This document shows positions 17,859-26,094 of a stretch of 64,000 nucleotides of DNA, piece after piece (position 1 is the first letter of the stretch; every line of letters starts with the position of its first letter). The notes under the pieces were generated by a model. That model saw only the letters and a program-made list of their open reading frames with translations. It was not told the origin of the DNA and searched no databases. A program made the position numbers and the translations under genes. This DNA comes from Saprospiraceae bacterium. Its GTDB lineage: Bacteria > Bacteroidota > Bacteroidia > Chitinophagales > Saprospiraceae. The stretch is from the NCBI GenBank assembly GCA_013214355.1, contig JABSSL010000007.1, positions 1 through 64,000 of the forward strand, written 5' to 3'.

Positions 17859-18722
17859 CTAGAACTTACCATTTTCATTTTTCCATTCAGAGCGGGCAGG
17901 AATTTCTTCAATAGTATCCCAATGCTCTACGATTTTACCGTTTTCGATGCGGAATAAATCATAGAAGGCTACCGCTTTGTTCATAAACTTACCCTCAGAA
18001 CCTGTCAATACAAAGTTTCCTTCTCCTAAGACAAAGTGATTTTTGTGGTACTCCATTGGCATTCCCGTCTTAGCAAGTGCTTCGATCGCCTCTCCCAAGC
18101 CAGCCAAACCATCTTTCACGCCTGGGTTATGCTGAGCATATTCTTCCGTAGATACGTAATCGGTGATTTTGTCTGGCTGCTCACCCATCAAGATGTCTTT
18201 CATGAAGCCTTTGATGAAGGTCTTGTTCTCTTCTGTTTTCGCCAAATCGGTGGACGCTGTAGGGCCATCGATCTGAGTTCTCCCTGATGCCGTTTCTGTG
18301 GCTGTCTCTTGTAAGTTGTCCCAGTGTTCTACGATTAGACCATCCTCGAATCTAAAAACATCAAACCCGATTTTTGGTCCAAAGAAATCATATTCGGTGT
18401 GTGTAAAGACAAAATCACCATCTTCGAAAGCTCTGATCACCTTCGCCTTAAAGCCACCTGGAGGCGCTGCTGCTACCACTGCTCCGAATCCTGCTAGTCC
18501 GTCGCCTACGGCCAGATTGTGCTGGATGTATTTTTCAGGATTGATATAGGAAATTGGTGTTTGATCTCCCGTACTTAAACTGTTCAAAAGCGCCACGGCT
18601 TTTTCTTTGTTACTAATCGACATGTTTGTTTCTTTTTCAGTTGAAGAGTTTGATTGAGTGGTGCCACAGCTGAAAATCAGACCGAAAAGGGCTGTTATAG
18701 CTATGGTTTGTAATCCTTTCAT
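17859..18722 (-). CDS. Lipoprotein with two NTF2/SnoaL-like domains
   Basis: 287 residues with a lipobox (GLIFSCGTT), so anchored in a membrane facing the periplasm. Two homologous halves are visible, each of the SnoaL-like/NTF2 cone fold: YIQHNLAVGDGLAGF with VEHWDNLQE in the first, and YAQHNPGVKDGLAGL with VEHWDTIEE in the second. Family members are small-molecule isomerases, cyclases or binding proteins, and the conserved His/Asp pairs are kept here. Exact function unknown. The AraC regulator upstream on the same strand may control it. A promoter lies about 29 bp before the ATG. Confidence 0.8.
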   Translation of the reverse strand: MKGLQTIAITALFGLIFSCGTTQSNSSTEKETNMSISNKEKAVALLNSLSTGDQTPISYINPEKYIQHNLAVGDGLAGFGAVVAAAPPGGFKAKVIRAFEDGDFVFTHTEYDFFGPKIGFDVFRFEDGLIVEHWDNLQETATETASGRTQIDGPTASTDLAKTEENKTFIKGFMKDILMGEQPDKITDYVSTEEYAQHNPGVKDGLAGLGEAIEALAKTGMPMEYHKNHFVLGEGNFVLTGSEGKFMNKAVAFYDLFRIENGKIVEHWDTIEEIPARSEWKNENGKF

Positions 18723-18750
18723 GTTTGTGTTTTTGTTGTATTAGATGATA

Positions 18751-18782
18751 CAAAGGTAGGGTGAGGGGGTGGGGGAGAAAAG
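18751..18782 (-). promoter_or_regulatory. Promoter for the NTF2-like lipoprotein
   Basis: On the minus strand TACCTTTG (18751-18758) matches the TAnnTTTG -7 box. A weak T-rich -33 region lies about 19-20 nt upstream. Confidence 0.55.
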
Positions 18783-18899
18783 GTGAGAAAGTGCGTTTGG
18801 ACTGTAGAAATGGGAAAATTGCAATTAGTAGTGTTTAATGGATAATGTAGAAAGGAACACTTGTGGAATAAAGAATGGGGACTAGGGAGCAGGGCAAGG

Positions 18900-19778
18900 C
18901 TAGAGCTTATATTTTTGACGGAATTGTTCTGGGGAGACTTGTGTGTATTTCTTAAAGTACTTGAATAAGTTGCTGGGTTCCTCAAATCCCGCTTGGTAGG
19001 CGATCTCTTTGATCTGGAGGTCTGAATTTACGAGGAGCCGTTTTATTTGTTTGATCACGATTTCGTCAATGAAAGTCTTGGCGGACTTATGTAAGACACT
19101 CTGCACGATATTATTCAGTGTTTTGGTGGATACGCCCATTTTGATTGCGTAGTCCTTTACCCTTTTGGTTTGGAAGCAAGCTTGCTCTACCAGGTTTTGA
19201 AATTGTATAAAGGCCTCTAGGTACTTCTTGTCCTCTAAGATTTGGTTTTTGTTGGCCTTAAAACGATAAATCTTATTGAAAAGGATATGTAGAAGGCTAC
19301 GGATAATTGGTGAGGAGTATTGGTCACGATGAGAAAAGAACTCTTTATTCATTTCTTCAACTAGGTGTCGGACTTCAATAATCTCGGACTTCTGTAGCTG
19401 TACTAAAGGTGAACCCATTAACTCATTGAAGATTTGCAAGGTCTTGAGTACTTCGGCCTGGTCGAAGTAACTCACCACAAATTCTTCTGTAAATAATAAC
19501 ATATATCCCTCCGCCTCACCTCTCACAAAACGATGGATCTGGTCTTTGCGAATGGTCAAAAGTGCTCCAGCTTGCAGGTCGAATTGTTCAAAGTCAATTA
19601 CGTGCAGCCCTTTTCCCGATTCAATAAACAGTAGAATAAAGAATTCCACTCGATGTAAATCTTCTGGATTATGATCCAGACCTTTTCGTTGATACACTTC
19701 TTCCAGACGTAGCAGTTCGAAGGAGGGAGAAGCTCCCGCCTTTTGGTGAAACTTTATATTAATGATGGGGTTCGGCAT
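18900..19778 (-). CDS. AraC-family transcriptional regulator
   Basis: 292 residues. The N-terminal cupin-like sensor domain (about 1-165) includes FDLQAGALLTIRKDQIH. The C-terminal double helix-turn-helix (about 190-292) has IKEIAYQAGFEEPSNLFKYF and ends with the family signature SPEQFRQKYKL. It is likely to bind a small effector and control nearby genes; the adjacent NTF2-like lipoprotein is the obvious candidate target (inference). A TATCTTCG box at 19800-19807, overlapping the M14 gene's 3' flank, may be its promoter. Confidence 0.88.
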   Translation of the reverse strand: MPNPIINIKFHQKAGASPSFELLRLEEVYQRKGLDHNPEDLHRVEFFILLFIESGKGLHVIDFEQFDLQAGALLTIRKDQIHRFVRGEAEGYMLLFTEEFVVSYFDQAEVLKTLQIFNELMGSPLVQLQKSEIIEVRHLVEEMNKEFFSHRDQYSSPIIRSLLHILFNKIYRFKANKNQILEDKKYLEAFIQFQNLVEQACFQTKRVKDYAIKMGVSTKTLNNIVQSVLHKSAKTFIDEIVIKQIKRLLVNSDLQIKEIAYQAGFEEPSNLFKYFKKYTQVSPEQFRQKYKL

Positions 19779-19822
19779 GGCTAAGGAGATGTGTAAGCGC
19801 GAAGATAGCGGAATTTGTCTCC

Positions 19823-20782
19823 TTAATAAGCAATGTGAAATAAGGCGTCACCAGGACTAACCACTGGAGCATTATTGTGGCCTATGATATGCCCATCATG
19901 TGGAGAAAGTACATATACATCTGCTTCCATACCGAAGGGGTCGTTGATTCGTCCTAAGGGTTCTCCCTGCTTTACCGGATGACCGGATTGTTTCATCCAG
20001 AGGAACATCCCGCCATTGGAGGCCCTGACCCAAGTGGTTTGTTGGTAATGTATGGTAGGCGGAATCGCTGGGGCTTCACTTAGCATTTTATGATAATGCA
20101 ATACTCGTTGTATACCATCTAGTCCATTTTCTATCGATATCCCGTCATACCTAAGGTTTTCACCTCCTTCGAAAACCAAGATGGGTTTCTCCTGATCCAG
20201 CGCCACTTTCCGGAGGGATTTCCTAATGGTTTTCATCCCTAAAGTATATTTCGCACCAAACACCTTAGCCAGCTCTTGGGCTGTAGGGTCATTTTTGCTA
20301 TATCGAACTTGAGGGTAGTTGTAATGGCTATGCCCGCCGGTATGGAAATCTATCCCAAAATCCACCAAAGGAAGAATCTTTTTTGTCAGACTGCGAGCCA
20401 CGCGGGAGGCTAAGGAGCCTTTGGTAGTACCTGGGAAACTGCGATTGACATCCTTGCCATCGGGTACAGCTCTGGAGAAGTTGATAAAGCCATAGATGTT
20501 TAGAATGGGAATGGCGATAACACTTCCGCATTGTAGATCTTCGTATAAACCTTTCTGGATTGATCGCCGGACAATCTCTACTCCATTGATCTCGTCTCCA
20601 TGGACCCCTCCTAGGATCAAAACCGTCGGACCAGGATTGGTGCTACGATAGACGTGTGCTCGGATGCTAATCTTGGTGCCGGACGGGAGTTCTCCAACCG
20701 GTAAGCGGATGGTTTTCTGCTCACCGGGTTCTACCGCAATACTATTTATGATAAAGGTCGAAGGTTCGCTAGGTTCGGTCAT
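19823..20782 (-). CDS. Succinylglutamate desuccinylase/aspartoacylase-type M14 metallohydrolase
   Basis: 319 residues from the ATG at 20782; an in-frame ATG at 20824 would overlap the upstream gene by 29 bp. The zinc site is complete: GGVHGDEINGVE (His and Glu), then DFHTGG (third ligand). A C-terminal beta domain with VLSPHDGHIIGHN follows. Family members cleave amide-linked acyl or amino acid groups. In many Bacteroidota this type sits directly beside rimK, suggesting removal or processing of ligated glutamate. Here rimK lies 2 kb upstream on the same strand, separated by a padR cassette. Confidence 0.85.
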   Translation of the reverse strand: MTEPSEPSTFIINSIAVEPGEQKTIRLPVGELPSGTKISIRAHVYRSTNPGPTVLILGGVHGDEINGVEIVRRSIQKGLYEDLQCGSVIAIPILNIYGFINFSRAVPDGKDVNRSFPGTTKGSLASRVARSLTKKILPLVDFGIDFHTGGHSHYNYPQVRYSKNDPTAQELAKVFGAKYTLGMKTIRKSLRKVALDQEKPILVFEGGENLRYDGISIENGLDGIQRVLHYHKMLSEAPAIPPTIHYQQTTWVRASNGGMFLWMKQSGHPVKQGEPLGRINDPFGMEADVYVLSPHDGHIIGHNNAPVVSPGDALFHIAY

Positions 20783-20795
20783 GTATTTCGTACGG

Positions 20796-21479
20796 TCAGT
20801 TTGAGAGACGTAGGCCTTTGCCATTTCGATGCCAAAGCACGAAGAACAGGCCTATGGATAACAGGTACGAAATTAGCATTATAATATTGGAATTCATTAT
20901 TGCTTTGCCAACTATCGAAATATAGACATCATGATTATGCCTCATTCCGAAGGAATATAGCATGGGCGTCGAGATGAGTCCCAAAATACTCATAAAGGGG
21001 ATCGCCCAAAGTAGCCACTTGCTAATTCTCCCTCTCTTTAAACCAAAATAGATACAGGAAAATAGGATAATTAGCAAGCTTGCCTTTAGTCCAAGGTCAA
21101 CGACATTAGCCGTTTTCATGGACACATTGAATTTGTTGATCAATAGGAACATGATCGCTGAGCAATGAGATATCACCACCTCAACTAGTCGTACAGAAAA
21201 GAAGAGTAGCAGGCCCACCATGAGATATCGAGAGATCATCTTCATGGGCTTAGCCTTATGAAATTCCGTTTGGATCAACTGTCTTTCCCCAAACCGCATT
21301 TTGCTCACCTCAAATGCTTCTGCTTCACTTAAGCCTAGTTCTGAAAGTTCCTCTACCTGACAATGAAAATGATCTCGTAATTCATCAGTTTCTTCGCCAT
21401 TTAGCAGAAGGTTATTGTCTAACCGGTTGATGTAAGTGTCAACTTCTATTCTAAGATCAAAGGGTTTTGTCGGCGCCAT
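20796..21479 (-). CDS. PadR-associated membrane protein (HAAS/permease-prefix-like), copy 2
   Basis: 227 residues. The soluble N-terminus of about 70 residues (FDLRIEVDTYINRL, ELRDHFHCQVEELSELGLSE, FEVSKMRFGE) resembles the helical domain found next to PadR repressors in DUF1700/HAAS and permease-prefix proteins. Four hydrophobic spans follow. It is a paralogue of 21575-22264, with a nearly identical N-terminus and a diverged membrane part. Immediately upstream is a relic of the padR 3' end, so this copy arose by tandem duplication. Probably a membrane partner or target of the PadR system; activity unknown. Confidence 0.7.
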   Translation of the reverse strand: MAPTKPFDLRIEVDTYINRLDNNLLLNGEETDELRDHFHCQVEELSELGLSEAEAFEVSKMRFGERQLIQTEFHKAKPMKMISRYLMVGLLLFFSVRLVEVVISHCSAIMFLLINKFNVSMKTANVVDLGLKASLLIILFSCIYFGLKRGRISKWLLWAIPFMSILGLISTPMLYSFGMRHNHDVYISIVGKAIMNSNIIMLISYLLSIGLFFVLWHRNGKGLRLSN

Positions 21480-21525
21480 ACTTTTTACATGATTTCATGA
21501 AGAGATTACCACTCGGATTGGAGCA
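21446..21525 (-). pseudogene. Relic of the padR 3' end at a duplication junction
   Basis: Read on the minus strand from about 21525, this stretch reproduces the last codons of the intact padR (22231-22578): the reading Q-S-E-W, then stop, S-L-H-E-I-M, then stop, K-V-W-R-R-Q-N-P-L-I-L-E and the final TAG at 21446. Two in-frame stops replace glutamine codons (CAA to TAA). It overlaps the start of the downstream gene exactly as the intact padR does. Similarity fades upstream of 21525. Confidence 0.75.
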
Positions 21526-21574
21526 GAATTTTAGGCAGTAAGCTTTTGAGGATCAAAGTATTTATCTGTCTCGC

Positions 21575-22264
21575 TTAAGTGGTTCTTAAGTTATAATTTA
21601 GATACTTTTCTTTTCGCCAGAGTAAAACAAACAACACGATCAAGAATAAGTAATAACATAAAATGAGATAAGAGGAATTATCGAAAAGTTGGCGATAAAC
21701 TCCAGAGCCTGTACCATTGTAGCGTTCAAATAGAAATGTTCCGACTGTTAAGAAAAACACTTCTGAAAAAAGACTCAAAAATGGAATGCTAAATAGTAGC
21801 ACCTTATTTAGCTTTTGCCTCTTTAGGTGTCTGAAGATTATCCAGGTTGCCCAGGCTACAAAGAGTGTTTTGAGTCCTAAGTCGAAGTATCTTAGTAAAG
21901 CCGTATGGATGTTGAATTCTAATGTGCACATCAAGCTTACACTAGATAAGAAGTGAAAGCTGTTGATTACTATCCGAGTGAAGAAGAGCAATAGAATTGC
22001 TACTATCAAGTATCTACTCAATTCGCCGAAAGGCTTAATCTTTTTATACTCTTCCCGTACTATCGATTGTTTACCGAACCGCATTTTACTGACCTCGAAT
22101 GCTTCTTTATCACTTAAACCTAGTTTCGCCAATTCTTCCACTTGACAATGGAAATGATCTCGCAGCTCATTGGATTCTTCGCTGTTCAATAAAAAATTAT
22201 CGCCCAATCGACTGACGTAAGTGTCAACTTCTATTCTAAGATCAAAGGGTTTTGCGGACGCCAT
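21575..22264 (-). CDS. PadR-associated membrane protein (HAAS/permease-prefix-like), copy 1
   Basis: 229 residues from the ATG at 22264, chosen because the paralogue starts at the equivalent MAPTKPFDLR; an upstream start at 22297 lies inside padR. The N-terminal helical domain carries FDLRIEVDTYVSRL and ELRDHFHCQVEELAKLGLSD, followed by four probable membrane spans. The gene starts within the last 34 bp of padR, so translation is probably coupled. Function unknown; the arrangement matches PadR-regulated membrane-protein pairs. Confidence 0.7.
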   Translation of the reverse strand: MASAKPFDLRIEVDTYVSRLGDNFLLNSEESNELRDHFHCQVEELAKLGLSDKEAFEVSKMRFGKQSIVREEYKKIKPFGELSRYLIVAILLLFFTRIVINSFHFLSSVSLMCTLEFNIHTALLRYFDLGLKTLFVAWATWIIFRHLKRQKLNKVLLFSIPFLSLFSEVFFLTVGTFLFERYNGTGSGVYRQLFDNSSYLILCYYLFLIVLFVLLWRKEKYLNYNLRTT

Positions 22265-22578
22265 ATTTTTTGCATGATTTCGTGAAGAGATTGCCACTCG
22301 GATTGGAGTTGTACTAGGAAACTCTTGCCGGTGTCATTGAGCGAGTAATATTTGCGATTGCGACCATTTTCGGTTTTGATGTAGGAAGAGATAAGTTTGT
22401 TTTTCTCCAATTTAGTCAAAACGGGATATAGAGACCCTTCCTTCCAGTTGAGTGCTCCTTCAGAGATCTCTTGTACTTCCTTGATGATCTTGTAGCCGTA
22501 GTTATCTCCGCGTTTAAGAATGGAAAGCACTATGGGAATGGTAGAAGCCGCGATCAATTCTTTGGAATAATTTTGCAT
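22231..22578 (-). CDS. PadR-family transcriptional repressor
   Basis: 115 residues, the short (single winged-helix plus dimer helix) PadR class. Visible are ILKRGDNYGYKIIKEVQ near residue 20, the wing region NWKEGSLYPVLTKLEKNKLI near 45, and the C-terminal helix SEWQSLHEIMQKIW. It typically represses its own operon and responds to small molecules or envelope stress. The first gene of a padR-membrane protein-membrane protein-M14 run on the minus strand, overlapping the next gene by 34 bp. Confidence 0.88.
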   Translation of the reverse strand: MQNYSKELIAASTIPIVLSILKRGDNYGYKIIKEVQEISEGALNWKEGSLYPVLTKLEKNKLISSYIKTENGRNRKYYSLNDTGKSFLVQLQSEWQSLHEIMQKIWRPQNPLILE

Positions 22579-22696
22579 ACTTAGATATTCTAGGCGTAAA
22601 TATACTTAGAAGTTCTGGGTATGTCAAGTGAGGTGGTAATTTAGGTATGATTATGGCTAGGGTGTCAGGGAAAGCTTGGGCTTCTCTATTCCCTGT

Positions 22697-22931
22697 CTGC
22701 TGTTGAGCTTTTCTCACCAACAGCATAGGGCAGGGGAGTCATGGAATGTTGTGGGGCCGAAGACCAACAACGGTGGGAGAGGCTGAGCCCCCTGGGTTGC
22801 TGTTGAGTGTTTTCCACCAACAGCAGGAGGGGGGAGTCATGGGGTGTTGTGGGTCACAAGACCAACAACGGCGGGAGAGGCTGAGCCCCCTAGGTTGCTG
22901 TTGAGTGTTTTCCACCAACAGCACGGGGGGG
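22697..22931. repeat. Tandem ~100-bp hairpin repeat between rimK and padR
   Basis: Three copies of a hairpin with arms GCTGTTG/CAACAGC start at 22699, 22799 and 22897 (periods 100 and 98). Between them lie two copies of a unit with a second hairpin (GTTGT...ACAAC arms, near 22747 and 22845) and the shared run GGGAGAGGCTGAGCCCCCT. The second hairpin's inner pairs differ between copies in ways that largely keep the pairing. The array abuts the rimK stop codon. Open frames here are low-complexity by-products. Confidence 0.75.
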
Positions 22932-23837
22932 CTATCGCAATTTCGCTTGGGCGCGCCGGCGTTCTCTTACCTTTTTCTCTATAAACTGAATAATCCTTGC
23001 AGCAACGTTGATACCTGTAATGGTTTCAATGCCCTCTAGGCCGGGTGAGGCATTGACCTCCATCACTAAAGGACCGCGTTCAGAACGCAGAAGATCCACA
23101 CCGGCAATGCTAAGCCCCACTGCTTTTGCGGCACGAACTACAATGTTTACTTCTGCTTGGGTGAGCTTTTCAGGACTAGCGCTTGCTCCTCGATGAAGAT
23201 TGGAACGAAACTCGCCTTCTTGTGCCTGGCGTTTCATAGCTGCCACTACCTCACCTGCTACGACTAGGGCCCGGATATCGGTTCCGCTTGATTCCTTAAT
23301 AAACTCCTGCATGATTACTCGTTCCTTCAAACGTTGGAAAGCTTCTACGGTGGATTCTGTTTGTTGCATACCATCGCAAAGGATGACGCCAATGCCATGG
23401 GTGCCTTCGAGAAGTTTAATGACTACCGGAAAACCATCCAGGGCATTTACGGCTGACCAAAGGTCGGCGTGTTGCCCTAATGCTACGGTTTTAGGTGTAG
23501 ATAATCCCTGGCGTTGTAGCTGTTGTAAGCAGCGGAGTTTGTCTCTCCCCAACAAGAGAGCGTTGGCACGAGCTGCGGTGAAGACGTTCATAAGCTCGAA
23601 ATGCGTGATCACGGCAGCTCCTTGTTGAGTAACAGAAGCCCCTATCCTGGGAATGACCGCATCGAAATGACGAATGGGTTGTCCTTCGTAATAGATCTCA
23701 GGATGACCATCTTCGATCACTAAATTGCATAGGGTATGATCGATTATAGACATATTATGGCCTCTAGTTCTCCCTGCTTTGTATAAGCTTTGTGTGGAGT
23801 ATAACTGTGGCCCTCGGGATAAGATAGCGATATCCAT
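22932..23837 (-). CDS. rimK: RimK-type alpha-L-glutamate ligase (ATP-grasp)
   Basis: 301 residues. RimK enzymes add glutamate to the C-terminus of ribosomal protein S6 or make poly-glutamate chains using ATP. Family features: the N-terminal MDIAILSRGPQLYST start, VIPRIGASVTQQGAAV, the ATP-grasp lid VIKLLEGTHGIGV near 140, QEFIKESSGTDIRALVV near 180, and the metal-binding VMEVNASPGLEGIE near 260. The C-terminal tail is strongly basic. The minus-strand order rimK ... padR cassette ... M14 hydrolase suggests an ancestral rimK-M14 pair that has been separated. Confidence 0.92.
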   Translation of the reverse strand: MDIAILSRGPQLYSTQSLYKAGRTRGHNMSIIDHTLCNLVIEDGHPEIYYEGQPIRHFDAVIPRIGASVTQQGAAVITHFELMNVFTAARANALLLGRDKLRCLQQLQRQGLSTPKTVALGQHADLWSAVNALDGFPVVIKLLEGTHGIGVILCDGMQQTESTVEAFQRLKERVIMQEFIKESSGTDIRALVVAGEVVAAMKRQAQEGEFRSNLHRGASASPEKLTQAEVNIVVRAAKAVGLSIAGVDLLRSERGPLVMEVNASPGLEGIETITGINVAARIIQFIEKKVRERRRAQAKLR

Positions 23838-24210
23838 AACTAGGACAAGATACGATATTTTACCTATATTGGCACTGTAAAGTATTGGTAACCAAAATGG
23901 TGAAGTATTTTGATGGGGGATATCACCAATTTCTCATGTAGTATGTTTACTTGGAACCTAGGTAAAGAAGTCCTAGCGAAGCGTACCCGAAAGTGGGAAA
24001 TGGGAAGTCAGAAATCGGAAAATAGGCCAGTAATGCCTTTGTTCCGTCTTCCAAATTCGCACCTGTCTGTTCTGGCGAATACTAGGTAGGTTTCCGACTG
24101 CACATAAGAAATGACTGGGACGATATGTAGTGAATGTATAGAAATAATTTCTGTTCATTGTCCTTTTCTCCTCCTATTCTATTCATTAATCGCTATTCAT
24201 TATTTGATAC
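23838..24210. other. 373-bp divergent intergenic region
   Basis: Separates rimK (minus) from the MFS gene (plus). A TATCTTGT box on the minus strand (23845-23852) may be the rimK -7 element. The middle holds GGAA-rich hairpin repeat copy 2. Nothing else recognised. Confidence 0.5.
23989..24064. repeat. GGAA-rich hairpin repeat, copy 2
   Basis: The left arm, GAAAGTGGGAAATGGGAAG onwards from about 23989, faces a right arm (24037-24064) whose complement contains GAATTTGGAAGACGGAAC. It is related to the repeats at 16068 and 52463. Confidence 0.55.
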
Positions 24211-25506
24211 ATGGATATCTCGAACGCACCGCTGTCTCCGCAGCTAAATGATAAGAAAGTGATCAATGCCTGGGCACTTTTTGACTGGGCTAATTCTGCT
24301 TTTGCTCTTGTGATCACCGTGGCCATCTTCCCCGCTTACTTCACTTCTGTTACTGCAGATACGGTATCCGTTTTTGGGTATGAAATGTATAATTCTACAC
24401 TGTTCGCCTGGGCCATTTCTGGTTCTTACTTCCTGATTGCTTTGTTTTCGCCCTTGCTGTCGGGCATTGCCGATTCTGGTGGAAAAAAGAAGTTCTTCCT
24501 GAAGTTCTTCACCATCTTTGGATCCATCGGCTGTATATCTCTGTTCTTCTATGATACAGGAAGCCCCGTGGCCTTGGGGGTCATTGGCTTTATGATGGGT
24601 ATGATCGGTTTTGCTGGCGGGCTGGTATTCTACAATTCTTATCTGCCTGAGATTGCTACAGAAGATCGTTATGATAGTGTTAGTGCCAAAGGGTTTTCCT
24701 ACGGGTATATCGGGAGTGTCTTGTTGTTAATCGTTAATCTGTTGATCATCCAGAAGCCAGAATGGTTTGGCGTAGCGGACAAAGGTACCTTGGCAGCTCG
24801 GATTTCTTTTTTAATGGTTGGACTTTGGTGGATCGGTTTTGCGATGATTCCTTTCCGAGTGTTGCCACCAGATCCCAAGGATAAGCCACAATCGGGCTTG
24901 CTGGGCCGTGGAATGGAGGAGCTGAAGAAGGTCTGGCGTGAACTGAAAGAGCAGAGTAGTACCAAGGCCTTTCTGTTTTCTTTCTTCTGCTATAGTGCTG
25001 GTGTACAAACGGTGTTGTTTCTAGCCTCTATTTTTGCCGAAAAGGAGCTAGATTTTGATGCCGGCAAGCTGATTATTGTGGTATTGGTATTACAGTTGGT
25101 GGCCATCGCCGGCGCTTATTTATTCGCTAAGATTTCGGACCGACTGGGAAATATTGCCTCCATCTTCATTATGCTTTTTATCTGGGTGGGGATTTGTGTG
25201 CTGGCTTATTTTGTACAGAACCAAGCCCAATTCTTCTTAGTTGCCGCTTCTGTGGGCCTAGTGATGGGGGGGATCCAATCTCTATCTCGTTCTACCTATT
25301 CTAAATTGATCCCGGAGGACACCGAGGACACCACTTCATATTTTAGTTTCTATGATGTAGTGGAGAAAGTGGCGATCATTGTTGGGACCTTTAGTTTTGG
25401 TTTTATTGAGCAGATTACGGGAAGTATGCGGATCAGCGTTCTAGTATTAGCCCTGTTTTTTATTATTAGTCTACTGATTCTGACCAGGGTACGGGTTAAA
25501 AGTTAA
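24211..25506 (+). CDS. MFS transporter of the UMF1/Atg22-like family
   Basis: 431 residues with about 12 membrane spans. The start VINAWALFDWANSAFALVI is the hallmark of this family, in which bacterial members are uncharacterised permeases related to vacuolar amino acid exporters. GIQSLSRSTYSKLIPED near residue 353 is the usual second-half signature. A central loop (about 215-255) is hydrophilic. It lies 42 bp before the small membrane gene at 25549 and may be co-transcribed with it. Substrate unknown. Confidence 0.88.
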   Translation: MDISNAPLSPQLNDKKVINAWALFDWANSAFALVITVAIFPAYFTSVTADTVSVFGYEMYNSTLFAWAISGSYFLIALFSPLLSGIADSGGKKKFFLKFFTIFGSIGCISLFFYDTGSPVALGVIGFMMGMIGFAGGLVFYNSYLPEIATEDRYDSVSAKGFSYGYIGSVLLLIVNLLIIQKPEWFGVADKGTLAARISFLMVGLWWIGFAMIPFRVLPPDPKDKPQSGLLGRGMEELKKVWRELKEQSSTKAFLFSFFCYSAGVQTVLFLASIFAEKELDFDAGKLIIVVLVLQLVAIAGAYLFAKISDRLGNIASIFIMLFIWVGICVLAYFVQNQAQFFLVAASVGLVMGGIQSLSRSTYSKLIPEDTEDTTSYFSFYDVVEKVAIIVGTFSFGFIEQITGSMRISVLVLALFFIISLLILTRVRVKS

Positions 25507-25548
25507 GGCTTTTTCCTAAGTTTGTGGCTGTAATTGCTTAATCTATCC

Positions 25549-25992
25549 ATGGAAGAATATATAGCACAGGCCCAGGAGTTGGCTGAACAACTCACCCCCG
25601 AAGAATGGGCTTATATCGGAGGAGGTTTTCTTTTGTTTCTGATCATCGTCATGGCGATCAGGAGAAGCCGTAAAAGTAGGAAAGTACGGGTCAAGAAGGC
25701 TTCCAATATTCGTTTGCATTCCTTTCAAATTGCTCCACTTGGACGTGATGCCTTTGTCAAAATCCGTAATACTGGAGAACCTGCCGTATTGAGTGATCTT
25801 AAGATCTTAGGTAGAGATGATATGATCATTAAAAATGCTTTTGCTGGACAAAAAATTGATCAGAACAAAGAATATGGCATCTTTCTCGAGGTGAACGGGA
25901 AAGAAAAAATCCAAGCTGGCTTCCAACTTGAAGTAACCGTATTGGGACCCAACGGGCAAGTTCAAAAAAGCACTTTGAAGGTAGCCAACTAA
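25549..25992 (+). CDS. Single-span membrane protein of unknown function
   Basis: 147 residues from the ATG at 25549; the frame is open to a TTG at 25534. A short acidic N-terminus is followed by one span (about 24-42, YIGGGFLLFLIIVMAI), a basic stretch (RRSRKSRKVRVKK) and a soluble beta-rich domain of about 95 residues with KIRNTGEPAVLSDLKI and QLEVTVLGPNGQV. The basic stretch places the beta domain in the cytoplasm by the positive-inside rule. No family recognised. Confidence 0.65.
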   Translation: MEEYIAQAQELAEQLTPEEWAYIGGGFLLFLIIVMAIRRSRKSRKVRVKKASNIRLHSFQIAPLGRDAFVKIRNTGEPAVLSDLKILGRDDMIIKNAFAGQKIDQNKEYGIFLEVNGKEKIQAGFQLEVTVLGPNGQVQKSTLKVAN

Positions 25993-26094
25993 GGGGGCCC
26001 TAGGTGTTTCTCTCCGTAATGCAGAACTTTTTACCCTGACACTAGTTGTAAGAAGAAAGTGAGTAAATAGTTAGCATCTACCAAATGTTCCATT

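Noticed and set aside
18719-18985. 88-codon minus-strand frame rich in Pro, Ser and Thr upstream of the NTF2-like gene
   Set aside because: Covers the promoter region and the 3' end of the AraC gene in another frame; composition reflects the CCCC-rich promoter.
22739-22924. Minus-strand 61-residue frame in the tandem repeat
   Set aside because: Low-complexity Ser/Pro/Gln-rich product that simply mirrors the DNA repeat; no start context.
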